22,624 nucleotides of DNA from a virus. The notes beneath the pieces are model-generated. The model had not been told where the DNA came from. It did not search any database and worked only from the letters and a program-made list of their open reading frames with translations. Shown piece by piece: positions 1 through 7,957 of this stretch. Location of the stretch: IMG/VR virus record IMGVR_UViG_3300032287_000609, positions 1 through 22,624 of that record. One strand, written 5' to 3'. The stretch's first letter is position 1; every line of letters starts with the position of its first letter. The position numbers and the translations under genes are program-made.

Positions 1-1
1 A

Positions 2-226
2 CCCCCACCACCGGAACCGGATCCAGCGATCGCGGCCAATCAGAAGAAACAAGAAGAGCGCCTGGCGGCACAAGAGAAAGCCCAGCAACAACGTTTGCAA
101 GCAACTAAGCGCGCCCGTCAAACTGGCGGTATGCGTTTGCTTTTTAGCCAGGAACGTCAAAATCCAGCTTTGGGTATCACTCCTGAATCCCTTGGATCAG
201 GCGGCACCAACACAATGGGGAGCTAA
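2..226 (+). CDS. C-terminal end of a small proline- and glutamine-rich phage protein (partial)
   Basis: An open frame enters from the left edge and stops at TAA 224-226, giving the last 74 residues of a protein. It begins with a Pro run (PPPPEPDPA), continues through a Gln/Ala/Arg-rich, probably helical stretch (QKKQEERLAAQEKAQQQ), and ends in a short conserved-looking tail (GMRLLFSQERQNPALGI) rich in Gly and Ser. I do not recognise a domain. Small proteins of this kind commonly sit just upstream of the portal gene in T7-like phages, so a virion-related or packaging-related role is possible but inferred only from position. The next gene starts two bases after its stop. The N-terminus is outside the window. 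Confidence 0.7.
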   Translation, partial: PPPPEPDPAIAANQKKQEERLAAQEKAQQQRLQATKRARQTGGMRLLFSQERQNPALGITPESLGSGGTNTMGS

Positions 227-228
227 TC

Positions 229-396
229 ATGCCGGAAGTCTATGACAAAAAGGGCAATAAGCTAAAAGAGTTTGCGTACACCAAGTCCGGAATGGCGGCC
301 GCACGTCGCTATGCCGCCCAGGTTAAGGGCCGCGTCGAAATTGAACACAAGGACGAAATGGCCAAGACAATGAAACGCAAAAAAGCATATATGTAA
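229..396 (+). CDS. Small basic hypothetical protein (55 aa)
   Basis: ATG 229 to TAA 394-396 encodes 55 residues, rich in Lys and Arg (MPEVYDKKGNKLKEFAY at the N-terminus, KTMKRKKAYM at the C-terminus). The gene is tightly packed: it starts two bases after the previous stop, and its own stop overlaps the next start as TAATG. This packing and the lack of any competing frame make it a credible gene although it is short. The sequence reads like the small basic proteins found near portal genes in podoviruses ('Y-x-K-x-G-M-A-A-A' helix). I assign no function. Confidence 0.75.
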   Translation: MPEVYDKKGNKLKEFAYTKSGMAAARRYAAQVKGRVEIEHKDEMAKTMKRKKAYM

Positions 397-710
397 TGCC
401 GCTGAAAAAGTACCAAAACCCTAGTGGCGGATTAAATGCGGCTGGACGTGCGTTTTATAAACGTACCGAAGGATCAAATTTAAAAGCGCCAGTTAAGGGT
501 GCCGCTACCGGGCCGGAATCAATGCGTCGCAAGGCGTCATTCTTGGCCAGGATGGCTGGTAATGCTGGACCTGATTTTGATGAGAAGGGACGACCAACCA
601 GGAAACTTTTATCACTTCGGGCTTGGGGTGCCAGCTCTACGGCAGATGCAAAAAAGAAAGCGGCAACGCTTTCGGCACGATATAAACGAATGAAGGAAAG
701 TAAAAAATGA
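396..710 (+). CDS. DUF6321-like small phage protein (104 aa)
   Basis: The protein is 104 residues and highly basic. It has the order GGLNAAGRAFY (residues 11-21), SNLKAPVKG (27-35), then a MRRKASFLARM segment, a central D-E-K-G-R-P-T motif and SLRAWGAS, ending in a Lys-rich helix. This order (GGL-AAGR, 'LK-PVKG', 'RRKSF-R', 'R-W') is what I recall of the DUF6321 family, small phage proteins of unknown role usually next to portal or terminase genes. The family name is from memory and should be checked. The start overlaps the preceding stop (TAATG) and the end overlaps the portal start (ATGA 707-710), so it is translationally coupled to both. It may be a DNA-binding or packaging accessory protein, but nothing in the sequence proves that. 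Confidence 0.7.
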   Translation: MPLKKYQNPSGGLNAAGRAFYKRTEGSNLKAPVKGAATGPESMRRKASFLARMAGNAGPDFDEKGRPTRKLLSLRAWGASSTADAKKKAATLSARYKRMKESKK

Positions 711-2269
711 AGAAAATGCCGGTAGCACACGTTTTAAAACGTGCAGAATTAGCGGATTCGCGTAAGGATTTATGGCGCTCGATTTATGAAGAGTGCTACG
801 AATTTGCTTTACCCCAGCGTAATCTCTATTCCGGCCAGTACGAAGGCAAAACTCCTGGGCAACATAAGCGCGCCAGGGTCTTTGATTCGACTGCGATCAA
901 CTCAACTCAGCGTTTTGCAAACCGGATTCAGTCGGGCCTATTCCCGCCTTACCGGAAGTGGATGCAACTCACTCCAGGATCATCGATCCCGGCAAGCAAA
1001 CGCAAAGAAGTAGCCGACGCCCTGGACATTTACTCGGATAAATTCTTTGAAGTATTGCGTCAAACAAACTTTGACCTGGCAATCTCGGAGATGCTCCTAG
1101 ATATGGCCGTGGGTACCGGCGTTATGCTCATCATGCCAGGCGACAAGGATACCCCGATCCGTTTTACTGCGGTGCCGCAATACCTGGTCTCATTCGAAGA
1201 AGGCCAGCATGGTACCGTCGATAACGTGTACCGTAAGTTACGCGTCAAGGGTGAGGCAATTACGACACAATGGAAGGATGCCAAGATCCCGGCCGATCTC
1301 CAGGTCAAGATTGATCGCAAACCCGAAGAAGAGATCGATCTAATCGAGGCAACGATCTACAACTATTCAACGGGTGCAGTTTGTTACTACGTTTTAGAAC
1401 CTAAAGGTAAGAATGAGATCGTTTATCGTGAGCTAAAGAAGAGTTCTCCCTGGGTAGTAGGCCGTTATATGAAAGTAGCCGGCGAGGTTTATGGCCGCGG
1501 TCCCCTGGTAAACGCCCTACCTGACATTAAGACACTTAATAAAGTAAAAGAATTGTTACTAAAGAACGCGTCGATCTCCGTGGCTGGCGTATATACGGCC
1601 GCAGATGATGGCGTATTAAACCCAGCGACAGTCAAGATCGCTCCAGGCGCCATTATCCCAGTAGCACGTAACGGCGGCCCCCAGGGCGAGAGCTTGCGTC
1701 CATTGAGATCCGGTGGTGACTTCAACGTATCCCAGCTCGTTATCAATGATTTGGTCAATGCCATCAAAAAGATGCTATTGGACGATACTTTGCCGCCGGA
1801 TACCATGAGCGCAAGATCCGCAACCGAAGTCGCGGAGCGCATGAAAGAGCTATCTCAGAACATTGGACCCGCATACGGCCGTTTAATTACCGAAGTGATG
1901 CAACCTATTGTGCGCCGCACCATGGAAGTCATGGACGAAATGGGTATTGTTGATTTCCCATTGCGCGTGGACGGATCCGAAGTTAAGGTAGTGCCAACTG
2001 GATCGCTGGCCCAGGCTCAGAATATGCAAGAAGTCAATGACGTATTGCAATTCGTCCAGGTGGCCGGGCAAGTAGGTCTTGGCGCCCAGCTTGCTATCAA
2101 CCAGGAAGAGCTGGCCGATTACCTGGCCGATCGCCTGGGAGTACCAAGCTATCTGATTAACTCAAAAGAGCAACGCCAGGCAATCATGGCGCAAATGGCC
2201 CAGGCCGCCCAAATGGCCCAGGCCGCGCAACAAGGCGGCGCAGAACAACCACAAGCACAAGAGGTCTAA
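707..2269 (+). CDS. Portal protein (head-to-tail connector, T7 gp8 family)
   Basis: This 520-residue protein is the size expected for a T7 gp8-type connector. Twelve copies would form the ring through which DNA enters and leaves the capsid, and which seeds head assembly with the scaffold. Diagnostic stretches are the N-terminal 'WRSIYEECYEFALPQRNLY' followed by FDSTAINSTQRFANRIQSGL and FPPYRKWMQL, then a long central region with YGRGPLVNALPDIKTLNKVK and the C-terminal helical 'RSATEVAERMKELSQNIGPAYGRL' region. The last 30 residues are Gln/Ala-rich and contain a perfect AQMAQA repeat. The start overlaps the upstream stop (ATGA). Downstream are the Bbp19-like protein, scaffold and capsid, the canonical order. 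The identity is secure from both sequence and context. Confidence 0.95.
   Translation: MKKMPVAHVLKRAELADSRKDLWRSIYEECYEFALPQRNLYSGQYEGKTPGQHKRARVFDSTAINSTQRFANRIQSGLFPPYRKWMQLTPGSSIPASKRKEVADALDIYSDKFFEVLRQTNFDLAISEMLLDMAVGTGVMLIMPGDKDTPIRFTAVPQYLVSFEEGQHGTVDNVYRKLRVKGEAITTQWKDAKIPADLQVKIDRKPEEEIDLIEATIYNYSTGAVCYYVLEPKGKNEIVYRELKKSSPWVVGRYMKVAGEVYGRGPLVNALPDIKTLNKVKELLLKNASISVAGVYTAADDGVLNPATVKIAPGAIIPVARNGGPQGESLRPLRSGGDFNVSQLVINDLVNAIKKMLLDDTLPPDTMSARSATEVAERMKELSQNIGPAYGRLITEVMQPIVRRTMEVMDEMGIVDFPLRVDGSEVKVVPTGSLAQAQNMQEVNDVLQFVQVAGQVGLGAQLAINQEELADYLADRLGVPSYLINSKEQRQAIMAQMAQAAQMAQAAQQGGAEQPQAQEV
2192..2226 (+). repeat. 18-bp tandem duplication in the portal 3' end
   Basis: The 17-base word CAAATGGCCCAGGCCGC occurs at 2192-2208 and again at 2210-2226, a period of 18 bases. 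It encodes two copies of the six-residue unit AQMAQA in the portal's C-terminal tail. This is a likely slippage site; because the unit is six codons, expansion or contraction would keep the reading frame. Confidence 0.85.
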
Positions 2270-2272
2270 AAG

Positions 2273-2530
2273 ATGATGGAAGAAGGATGGGAAGGTCTCC
2301 GGTCTCCGGAGATTAAGCAAAAGGGCGCGTCGGATAATGAGATTGATCTCCTGGTCACTCGCGTCTTTTCAACCGATGATGGCGTAAAGCTCTTGGAATG
2401 GCTAAGAGCTACAACCATCGAACAGCCGACCTGGTTTCCGGGAGAGGACCCTTCCCATGGGTTTGCCCGCGAGGGTCAAAACTCCCTGGTCCGGGAATTA
2501 GAGCGGCGAATTAAACGAGCGAGGTCTTAA
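2273..2530 (+). CDS. Bbp19-like small phage protein (85 aa)
   Basis: The protein is 85 residues and acidic at the front. Its centre reads VTRVFSTDDGVKLLEWLRATT, followed by PTWFPGEDPSHGFAREGQNSLVRELERRI. This pattern (helix ending 'F-T-x-x-G-x-x-x-L-x-x-L', a 'P-x-F-x-P-G' turn, then 'A-x-x-x-G-x-x-x-L/V-x-x-I') matches what I know of the Bbp19 family named after the Bordetella phage BPP-1 gene between portal and scaffold. Its function is not established. A GAGGT sequence at 2261-2265 places an SD 7-8 bases before ATG 2273; ATG 2276 is an alternative start. It lies between portal and scaffold and ends two bases before the scaffold ATG. Confidence 0.75.
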   Translation: MMEEGWEGLRSPEIKQKGASDNEIDLLVTRVFSTDDGVKLLEWLRATTIEQPTWFPGEDPSHGFAREGQNSLVRELERRIKRARS

Positions 2531-2532
2531 AT

Positions 2533-3390
2533 ATGAGCGATACCGACAACTTGACCGCTGATACTAGCGATAATCAAGCCGGCAACAACGCAACAAGTAG
2601 CAATAAGGACGATTCGGGTAGCTTACTGAACGTTAAACCACAGGCAAAAGCAGATCAAAAGATGGATGATCTAGCGGCTCCGCACATGGAAGTAGATCCA
2701 AACGACAAGCCCCAGGAAGTAGATAACGACGAAGAGCTAGATTTCGTTCGCCCTGAATTTTTTCCTGAAAATTTTTGGGACGAAGAATCCGGTCCGGACG
2801 TTGAGGGGCTGGCCAAGGCGTACTCTGAGCTACGGGCCAAAATGTCTGCTGGTAAACACAAGGCACCCAAGGACGGTAAGTATGAGATTACCAGTCTAAA
2901 GGACCGCGGAGTGGCCGAAGATGATCCGATGCTAAAGGATTTCGTAGGACTGGCCAAGGATCAGGGTTTAAGCCAGGAGCAATTCGATCAAATGATCGAT
3001 CTCTATACGAATCACATGGGCGCCGCCGATGAGCAAATGAAAACAAGCCGCGAAGCTGAGATGAAGAAACTGGGCCGCAATGCGGACAAGATTGTTCAAT
3101 CAACTGAGCAATGGCTAGTCAAAATGCAAAATGCTGGCACTCTCAATCAAAACGAGATCGAGGCAATTGGGCGCGCTAGTAATAATGCGTCGTTTATTTC
3201 TGCGCTCCACAAGATCCGGGCATCCTATATGGAAACGGACATTCCTGGACTTGAAATGCAAGAAAGCCAAAAGATGAGCATGACCGATGTTCAGTCGATG
3301 ATGGCAGATCCAAAATACGGAAAAGATCCGGCTTACACCAAAAAAGTGGAAGATATGGTCTATTCAATGTTTGGAGAGGGAAACCGTTAG
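2533..3390 (+). CDS. Capsid scaffolding / assembly protein
   Basis: The protein is 285 residues and strongly acidic, with a disordered Asp/Asn/Ser/Gln-rich first 70 residues. It then has a VRPEFFPENFWDEESG segment and LAKAYSELRAKM, a motif pair I associate with scaffolds of T7-like phages. A Gln/Asp/Met-rich helical second half follows, with a basic helix-poor tail ending 'SMFGEGNR'. Scaffold proteins are helical, acidic, internal to the procapsid and lost or degraded on maturation; their C-terminus usually contacts the coat protein. Position immediately before the capsid gene supports the call. A strong terminator follows its stop codon, so capsid expression may depend on readthrough or on a separate promoter in the following gap. 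Confidence 0.88.
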   Translation: MSDTDNLTADTSDNQAGNNATSSNKDDSGSLLNVKPQAKADQKMDDLAAPHMEVDPNDKPQEVDNDEELDFVRPEFFPENFWDEESGPDVEGLAKAYSELRAKMSAGKHKAPKDGKYEITSLKDRGVAEDDPMLKDFVGLAKDQGLSQEQFDQMIDLYTNHMGAADEQMKTSREAEMKKLGRNADKIVQSTEQWLVKMQNAGTLNQNEIEAIGRASNNASFISALHKIRASYMETDIPGLEMQESQKMSMTDVQSMMADPKYGKDPAYTKKVEDMVYSMFGEGNR

Positions 3391-3407
3391 ACTTCCCGGT
3401 CACAACG

Positions 3408-3447
3408 AAAAAGAGTGCGAAGCTGATTGCAACGCACTCTTTTTTTA
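3408..3447 (+). terminator. Rho-independent terminator after scaffold gene
   Basis: The core stem GAGTGCG (3413-3419) pairs with CGCACTC (3433-3439). It is extended outward by five A:T pairs (3408-3412 with 3440-3444) and encloses a 13-base loop. A run of seven T follows (3440-3446). The A run on the left also gives a T run on the opposite strand, so it could act in both directions. It separates the portal/scaffold block from the capsid block. Confidence 0.88.
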
Positions 3448-3464
3448 TTTATAGTGTTACGTAA

Positions 3465-3521
3465 TGGATAACCGCAAGGCCCGTTACTACGCGTAGCGAC
3501 CCGCTTGGATAATCGCAAAGC
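3465..3521. promoter_or_regulatory. Direct repeat around a palindrome upstream of the capsid gene (putative control element)
   Basis: TGGATAACCGCAAGGC (3465-3480) recurs as TGGATAATCGCAAAGC (3506-3521), 14 of 16 bases identical and 41 bases apart. Between them, 6 bases from the first copy and 9 from the second, is the perfect 10-bp palindrome CTACGCGTAG (3487-3496). Partial pairing of the flanks (GTT at 3483-3485 with GAC at 3498-3500, and AGGC at 3477-3480 with GCTT at 3503-3506, both using a G-T pair) could lengthen the hairpin in RNA. The element lies in a 179-base gap after a terminator and about 50 bases before the capsid start, so a promoter, operator or 5' UTR role is plausible. I see no convincing -35/-10 pair. 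Confidence 0.45.
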
Positions 3522-3569
3522 TAAAAATGATTTTTAATTTTTTAAACTTTGATATGAAAGGAAATTGAG

Positions 3570-4421
3570 ATGTCTATCAATATCTCTAATGCTTTCGTCA
3601 CGTTATTCGATAGCGAAGTTAAACAGGCTTACCAGGCGCAACGCGCCCTTGCTGGTTTGACACGTGAGCGTACTAACGTTGAAGGCTCGACTGTAAAATT
3701 CCCAAAAATTGGTAAGGGAACCGCGTCTGTTCGTGTACCACAAACTGACGTAGTACCTTTGAACGTTACTTATTCACAAGTAACTGCAACCATGACCGAC
3801 TATATCGCCGCAGAATATAGCGATATTTTCCATCAGCAACGTGTTAACTTCAACGAGCGTCAAGAGCTTGTTCAAGTCGTATCCGGTGCTATTGGCCGTC
3901 GCATGGACCAGGTAATCATTGATGCTCTTATTGCCGCATCCAGCACCGGTACTGTTGCAAACACTATTCAAAACGACGGCTCCACCGGATCCGCTACTGA
4001 CTTGAACGTTGGTAAGCTCCGCGCCGCTAAGAAGTATTTGGATAGCAAGAACGTACCAATGGAAGGCCGTACGATCGTTCTCCATGCTAACAACTTGTCT
4101 GCTCTCTTGGGTCAAACAACTGTTACCAGCTCTGACTTCAACACCGTTAAGGCGTTGGTAACTGGTGAAGTAGATACCTTCTTGGGCTTTAAGTTCGTTA
4201 CCATCGGTGATCGTGACGAAGGTGGTTTGCCAAAAGCAAGCGCCGATCGTACCGTATTCGCATTCCATCGCGATTCAGTAGGAATGGCAATTGGTCTCAA
4301 TCAAACTAGCCGTGTTGACTATATCGCTGAGAAAACATCTTTCTTAGTGGCATCTATGTTCAGCGCCGGCTCAGTAGCGATTGATTCTGAGGGCATCGTT
4401 AAAATCACTTGCGCTGAATAA
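3570..4421 (+). CDS. Major capsid protein
   Basis: The protein is 283 residues. The N-terminus (MSINISNAFVTLFDSEVKQAY) leads into a 'QRALAGLTRERTNVEGSTVKFPKIGKG' region, a long alpha-helical spine containing RRMDQVIIDALIAASSTG, and a late 'VDYIAEKTSFLVASMFSAGSVAIDSEGIVKI' strand segment. This is typical of HK97-fold coat proteins in short-tailed phages of the BPP-1-like structural lineage. Length and position directly after the scaffold, with a decoration-like gene after it, support the call. A purine-rich SD (AAGGA about 3555-3559) sits about 10 bases before ATG 3570. Codon choice is more uniform (CGT, GGT, AAC, TCT) than in the neighbouring genes, consistent with very high expression. Confidence 0.92.
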   Translation: MSINISNAFVTLFDSEVKQAYQAQRALAGLTRERTNVEGSTVKFPKIGKGTASVRVPQTDVVPLNVTYSQVTATMTDYIAAEYSDIFHQQRVNFNERQELVQVVSGAIGRRMDQVIIDALIAASSTGTVANTIQNDGSTGSATDLNVGKLRAAKKYLDSKNVPMEGRTIVLHANNLSALLGQTTVTSSDFNTVKALVTGEVDTFLGFKFVTIGDRDEGGLPKASADRTVFAFHRDSVGMAIGLNQTSRVDYIAEKTSFLVASMFSAGSVAIDSEGIVKITCAE

Positions 4422-4433
4422 GGAGACTAAATC

Positions 4434-4715
4434 ATGGCATTCACTCGCGATAATTTTGGTCCAATTGGCAACGTTGCAAAAAGTGGCGTATCTCCAGTAA
4501 TGTGGGGTTATCGCACCAATGACGCAATCGCTGACGTTAACACCGAAGGCTATTTCAATGCAGTAGCCGACATCGTTAAAGTAGGCGACCTAGTTTATTG
4601 TGCAACTAGCGTAGATAGCACCCTTGTAGCTACATTGGCCGTTGTTCGTTCGAACACCGGTACCGTAGTAGATATTGACAATGGTACAACTCTCGCTAAC
4701 ACCGATAGCGACTAA
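4434..4715 (+). CDS. Putative head decoration / capsid-associated protein (93 aa)
   Basis: The 93-residue protein begins 12 bases after the capsid stop, behind a strong AGGAG SD. It reads FGPIGNVAKSGVSPVMWGY near the start, then short beta-strand-like segments (YFNAVADIVKVGDLVYCAT, TLVATLAVVRSNTGTVVDI) and a polar tail. Proteins with 'GKSGVSPVMWGY-T-D' next to the capsid gene are common in phages and prophages; they are small, beta-rich and probably bind the outer or inner capsid surface. The decoration role is an inference from position, size and predicted strand content. A terminator follows directly, so capsid and this gene may form one highly expressed transcript. Confidence 0.75.
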   Translation: MAFTRDNFGPIGNVAKSGVSPVMWGYRTNDAIADVNTEGYFNAVADIVKVGDLVYCATSVDSTLVATLAVVRSNTGTVVDIDNGTTLANTDSD

Positions 4716-4729
4716 GCAGTAGCAATAAG

Positions 4730-4758
4730 TCCGGGCGGAGCAATCCGCCTGGATTTTT
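4730..4758 (+). terminator. Rho-independent terminator after capsid/decoration genes
   Basis: A 10-bp stem, TCCGGGCGGA (4730-4739) with TCCGCCTGGA (4744-4753) containing one G-T pair, is closed by the stable GCAA tetraloop (4740-4743). Five T follow (4754-4758). It corresponds in position to the terminator after gene 10 in T7. The tail genes begin 18 bases later, so their transcription probably relies on readthrough. Confidence 0.9.
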
Positions 4759-4775
4759 ATTATTAAAGGATTTTT

Positions 4776-5402
4776 ATGGCGTCAGGTGATACAAAACTAT
4801 CGATATGTTCTGATGCTCTTATTTATCTAGGGCAAAAACCACTAACGTCCTTCTCAGAAGTTTCTGATTCGTCGCAGATTTGCGACCGTCTTTATGATGA
4901 CATCCGGGACATGGTTTTGTGTATGTATCCCTGGAGCTTTACCCTAAAGAAAAGCCAGCTTGCCCGTTTGGTAGATACCCCGGCATTTGGCTGGAAATAC
5001 CTTTATCAATTACCTGGTGATCGCATTGCTGGCGTTCGCGCCGTCCATGCGGATGACACCGTTAACTATCCGGCCACCGTTGAGTTTGATGTTCAGCAAG
5101 ACAAATTGTTGACCAACATTGAAGAGGCCTGGATCGATTACCAATACCGCACACCTGAAAGCGAAATGCCCAGCTATTTCGTCAATTTCTTGAAGTACGC
5201 CCTGGCCGCTAATTTTGCTCAGATGGTAACGGACCAGCTTACAAAAGCTGAGTATTACCAGCGTTTAGCATTTGGATTGCCGGAAGAGAATATGCGCGGC
5301 GGATTCTTCCGCCAGGCAATGACTATTGACGCACAAAGCCGTCCGTCCGTTACATTGGATAACCAGGACGCATTCCCGCTTATCAATGTACGGTTTGGAT
5401 AA
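4776..5402 (+). CDS. Tail tubular protein A (gatekeeper, T7 gp11-like)
   Basis: The protein is 208 residues. The N-terminal LSICSDALIYLGQKPLTSF, then SQICDRLYDDIRDMVLCMYPWSFTLKK and FGWKYLYQLPGD, is the hallmark pattern of gp11-type tail tubular A proteins ('C-x-A-L-x-x-L-G', 'R-x-x-Y-x-x-x-R-D-x-x-L-x-x-x-P-W-x-F', 'W-x-Y-x-Y-x-L-P-x-D'). The C-terminal half has the helical 'YFVNFLKYALAANFAQMVT' segment also typical of these adaptors. They bind the portal and join it to the nozzle, closing the filled head. An AAAGGA SD (4764-4769) precedes the ATG. The stop overlaps the next start (TAATG), coupling it to the nozzle gene. Confidence 0.92.
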   Translation: MASGDTKLSICSDALIYLGQKPLTSFSEVSDSSQICDRLYDDIRDMVLCMYPWSFTLKKSQLARLVDTPAFGWKYLYQLPGDRIAGVRAVHADDTVNYPATVEFDVQQDKLLTNIEEAWIDYQYRTPESEMPSYFVNFLKYALAANFAQMVTDQLTKAEYYQRLAFGLPEENMRGGFFRQAMTIDAQSRPSVTLDNQDAFPLINVRFG

Positions 5403-7381
5403 TGCCACGTTCAGTCCTCATTCAAACCAATTTTGTAGTCGGTGAATTGGACCCACTCTTGCGCGGCCGCATTGACTTAAATCAATATTACAACGCACTT
5501 CAAAAAGCTACTAATGTAGTTATTCAACCACAGGGCGGCGCACGTCGTCGCGAAGGTTTGCAATATATCGACACCTTGCCGGCCAACCTGGCAAGCCAGG
5601 CGCTTAAACTTGTGCCGTTTCAGTTTAATGTGGTCGATTCGTATATGTTTGCGATCGTCCCTGGACGTGTTTACATTTATAAAAACAAGGCGCTTATTAC
5701 CAATATCAACGGATCAGGCAACAATTACCTGGCCGTGGCCAGCTTTACTGCCGGAGTGATTCCAGGACTAAAGTTTGCCCAGTCGGCCGATACGATTATT
5801 TTTGTCCAGGAAGATTTAGCACCAGTCAAGTTTGTACGCGGCGGGACTGACGCGAGCTGGACCGTTTCGACAATTACGTTTGATGAGATCCCATCGTATG
5901 CTTATACGCTAACGGTGACAACTCCAACCGTTGGACACCTAAGTCCATCGGCAACAAGCGGCAACGTTACCCTTACGTCGCAAAATTCATTTTTTGCCAG
6001 CACCGACGTTGGTCAATATATCAATGCTGAACCCCAAGGCCGGGCAAAGATTGTGCAATTCATAAGCAACAATAGTGTCAAAGCCATTGTCGAGATTCCG
6101 TTTTTTGATACCAGCAATATCGCCCAAGGCAACTGGGAGATCGAGCGCGGATATGAGGCGTCCTGGAGTGCTGGCCGCGGATGGCCAAGATCAGTAACAT
6201 TCCACGAAGGCCGTTTATTTTTTGCCGGTGCTAAGTCCAGGCCCACTACTGTATGGGGATCTCGCGTATCGGATTTCTTTAATTTCCAATACGGCGAAGG
6301 TTTGGACGATGAGGCCGTAGAGGCAACAATCGACACGTCACAACTCAATACGATTACCGATATTTATTCGGGCCGTGACTTGCAAATCTTTAGTATTGGC
6401 GGCGAGTTTTATGTCCCCCAGGCAACCCTGGAACCAATTACGCCGACTAACTTTATTATTCGCACGTCAACCAAAATCGGCTCAAAGAATAATTTCCCAG
6501 TTATTGGCCTGGATTCCGGTACCTTGTTTTTGCAACGCCAGGGCAAATCAGTTAACGAGCTATTGTTTACCGATACTGAGGCAACTTACATTGCCAATAA
6601 CGTGACATTGCTATCCGGCCACCTGGTCAAGAACCCAGTCGATATGGCGCTTAACCGGGCAACGTCAACTGACGATACGGATCGTTTATATGTCGTTAAC
6701 GGCGATGATGGAACGATTATGTGTATTTCATTGCTAAGATCGCAAAGTGTTATTGCTCCATCAGAATTTGTAACCGACGGATTATTTAAGGCCGTAGCCG
6801 TTGATGTTAATACGGTTTACGTCATTGTTGCCAGGAGCGTTAACGGAGCAACTGCTTATTATGTTGAGACGTTTAATCGCGATCTGACAATGGATAGCGC
6901 TAAATATGCCAGCTCCGCGGCCGCATCTGCATCAATGTCTCACCTGGTAGCCAAGACAGTTAAGGTAGTGCGCGATGGCATCCTGGAAGCTGACAAAACA
7001 GTACCAGGCGGCGGAACCGTAACATTCTCAACGGCCGCAACTGCATCCTGGCAAGTCGGTTTGAATTACAACATTAACCTAAAAACCATGCCAGTCGAGG
7101 CGAAGATGGCGTCGGGTAATATCCGCGGATTTAAAAAGCGGATTATGGAGATCAATGCGGATGTTTATAACACCCAGTCAATGACTATCAATGACAATCC
7201 TATTCAGTTTAGACAATTTGGAACCGGGGTTTTAGATACTGCTATTCAACCATTTACCGGCGTCAAGAAAGCTGGACCATTGTTAGGCTTTGATAAAGAG
7301 GGAACAATAACGGTAACGCAAGGCGAACCGTTAAAGTTCAATTTGTTAAACATGGAATTTAAAGTTTCGATAGGACAATAA
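5402..7381 (+). CDS. Tail tubular protein B (tail nozzle, T7 gp12-like)
   Basis: The protein is 659 residues. The N-terminus (FVVGELDPLLRGRIDLNQYY, then NVVIQPQGGARRREGLQYI) is the standard start of short-tail nozzle proteins: 'G-E-x-x-P-x-x-x-G-R-x-D-L-x-x-Y', followed by 'P-Q-G-G-x-x-R-R-x-G'. Further along are the beta-propeller-like stretches W-S-A-G-R-G-W-P-R-S-V-T-F-H-E-G-R-L-F-F-A-G ('GWPR-VTFHEGRLFFAG' motif) and a late LKTMPVEAKMASGNIRGFKKRI region, also conserved in these proteins. Six copies normally make the distal tube through which DNA leaves. The gene follows tail tubular A with a one-base overlap and precedes the internal virion proteins, as expected. Confidence 0.92.
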   Translation: MPRSVLIQTNFVVGELDPLLRGRIDLNQYYNALQKATNVVIQPQGGARRREGLQYIDTLPANLASQALKLVPFQFNVVDSYMFAIVPGRVYIYKNKALITNINGSGNNYLAVASFTAGVIPGLKFAQSADTIIFVQEDLAPVKFVRGGTDASWTVSTITFDEIPSYAYTLTVTTPTVGHLSPSATSGNVTLTSQNSFFASTDVGQYINAEPQGRAKIVQFISNNSVKAIVEIPFFDTSNIAQGNWEIERGYEASWSAGRGWPRSVTFHEGRLFFAGAKSRPTTVWGSRVSDFFNFQYGEGLDDEAVEATIDTSQLNTITDIYSGRDLQIFSIGGEFYVPQATLEPITPTNFIIRTSTKIGSKNNFPVIGLDSGTLFLQRQGKSVNELLFTDTEATYIANNVTLLSGHLVKNPVDMALNRATSTDDTDRLYVVNGDDGTIMCISLLRSQSVIAPSEFVTDGLFKAVAVDVNTVYVIVARSVNGATAYYVETFNRDLTMDSAKYASSAAASASMSHLVAKTVKVVRDGILEADKTVPGGGTVTFSTAATASWQVGLNYNINLKTMPVEAKMASGNIRGFKKRIMEINADVYNTQSMTINDNPIQFRQFGTGVLDTAIQPFTGVKKAGPLLGFDKEGTITVTQGEPLKFNLLNMEFKVSIGQ

Positions 7382-7382
7382 T

Positions 7383-7955
7383 ATGGAAGTCGCAATTGCC
7401 GCAATGCTGGTAGGTGCTTATGGCCAATATCAACAAGGTCAAACGCAACAGAAAATTTACAATGCCCAGGCACAGGCCGCTCAACAACAGGCGGACTTTC
7501 AAGCCCAGCAAGTAACAATGCAAGGCAGAACCGAAGCCATTCGCGCCCAGCAAGAGGGACTAAAAACGTTGACAAACATTAACAGAACAATCTCAACGGT
7601 AAGAGCTAGAGCTGGCGCCGGAGCAATTGATCCGTTTGGTGGATCGGCTGGCTCATTGCAAACATACGCATTGCGTGAAGGTTATACCGAGTTCAATCTC
7701 TCCCAGGAAAATGCAAAGCTGGCTCAATCTTCTGCTGGATTCCAGGCAAATATTTATAGGTATTCAGGCCAACAAAATGCCAACATTATGCGCGCATCCG
7801 GCGATGCCGCGGCAAGAGCTGGTATGTACCAGGCAATTGGTACTGCTGGCCAGGCTGGCATGATGTATTACTCGGCTGGTGGTCCTAGTACCAGCAAGTA
7901 TTCATTAATGCCTGGAACCAATACAAATTCAATTCCTAATTACGGAGTAGGTTAA
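7383..7955 (+). CDS. Internal virion protein, gp14-like (190 aa)
   Basis: The protein is 190 residues. After a short hydrophobic start (EVAIAAMLVGAYGQYQQGQ) comes a Gln/Ala-rich helix (NAQAQAAQQQADFQAQQV), a Gly-rich turn with ARAGAGAIDPFGGSAGSLQ, and a second helix 'YTEFNLSQENAKLAQSSAG'. This arrangement, and the gene order after the nozzle gene, is characteristic of the small inner-core protein (T7 gp14 equivalent). In T7, gp14 is ejected first and forms a pore in the outer membrane. The pore role here is inferred by analogy. The start lies one base after the nozzle stop, and the stop is two bases before the next ATG. Confidence 0.82.
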   Translation: MEVAIAAMLVGAYGQYQQGQTQQKIYNAQAQAAQQQADFQAQQVTMQGRTEAIRAQQEGLKTLTNINRTISTVRARAGAGAIDPFGGSAGSLQTYALREGYTEFNLSQENAKLAQSSAGFQANIYRYSGQQNANIMRASGDAAARAGMYQAIGTAGQAGMMYYSAGGPSTSKYSLMPGTNTNSIPNYGVG

Positions 7956-7957
7956 TC

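Noticed and set aside
3774-4268. Minus-strand open frame (164 aa) opposite the capsid gene
   Set aside because: It arises from the biased codons of the capsid gene and has no recognisable protein features.
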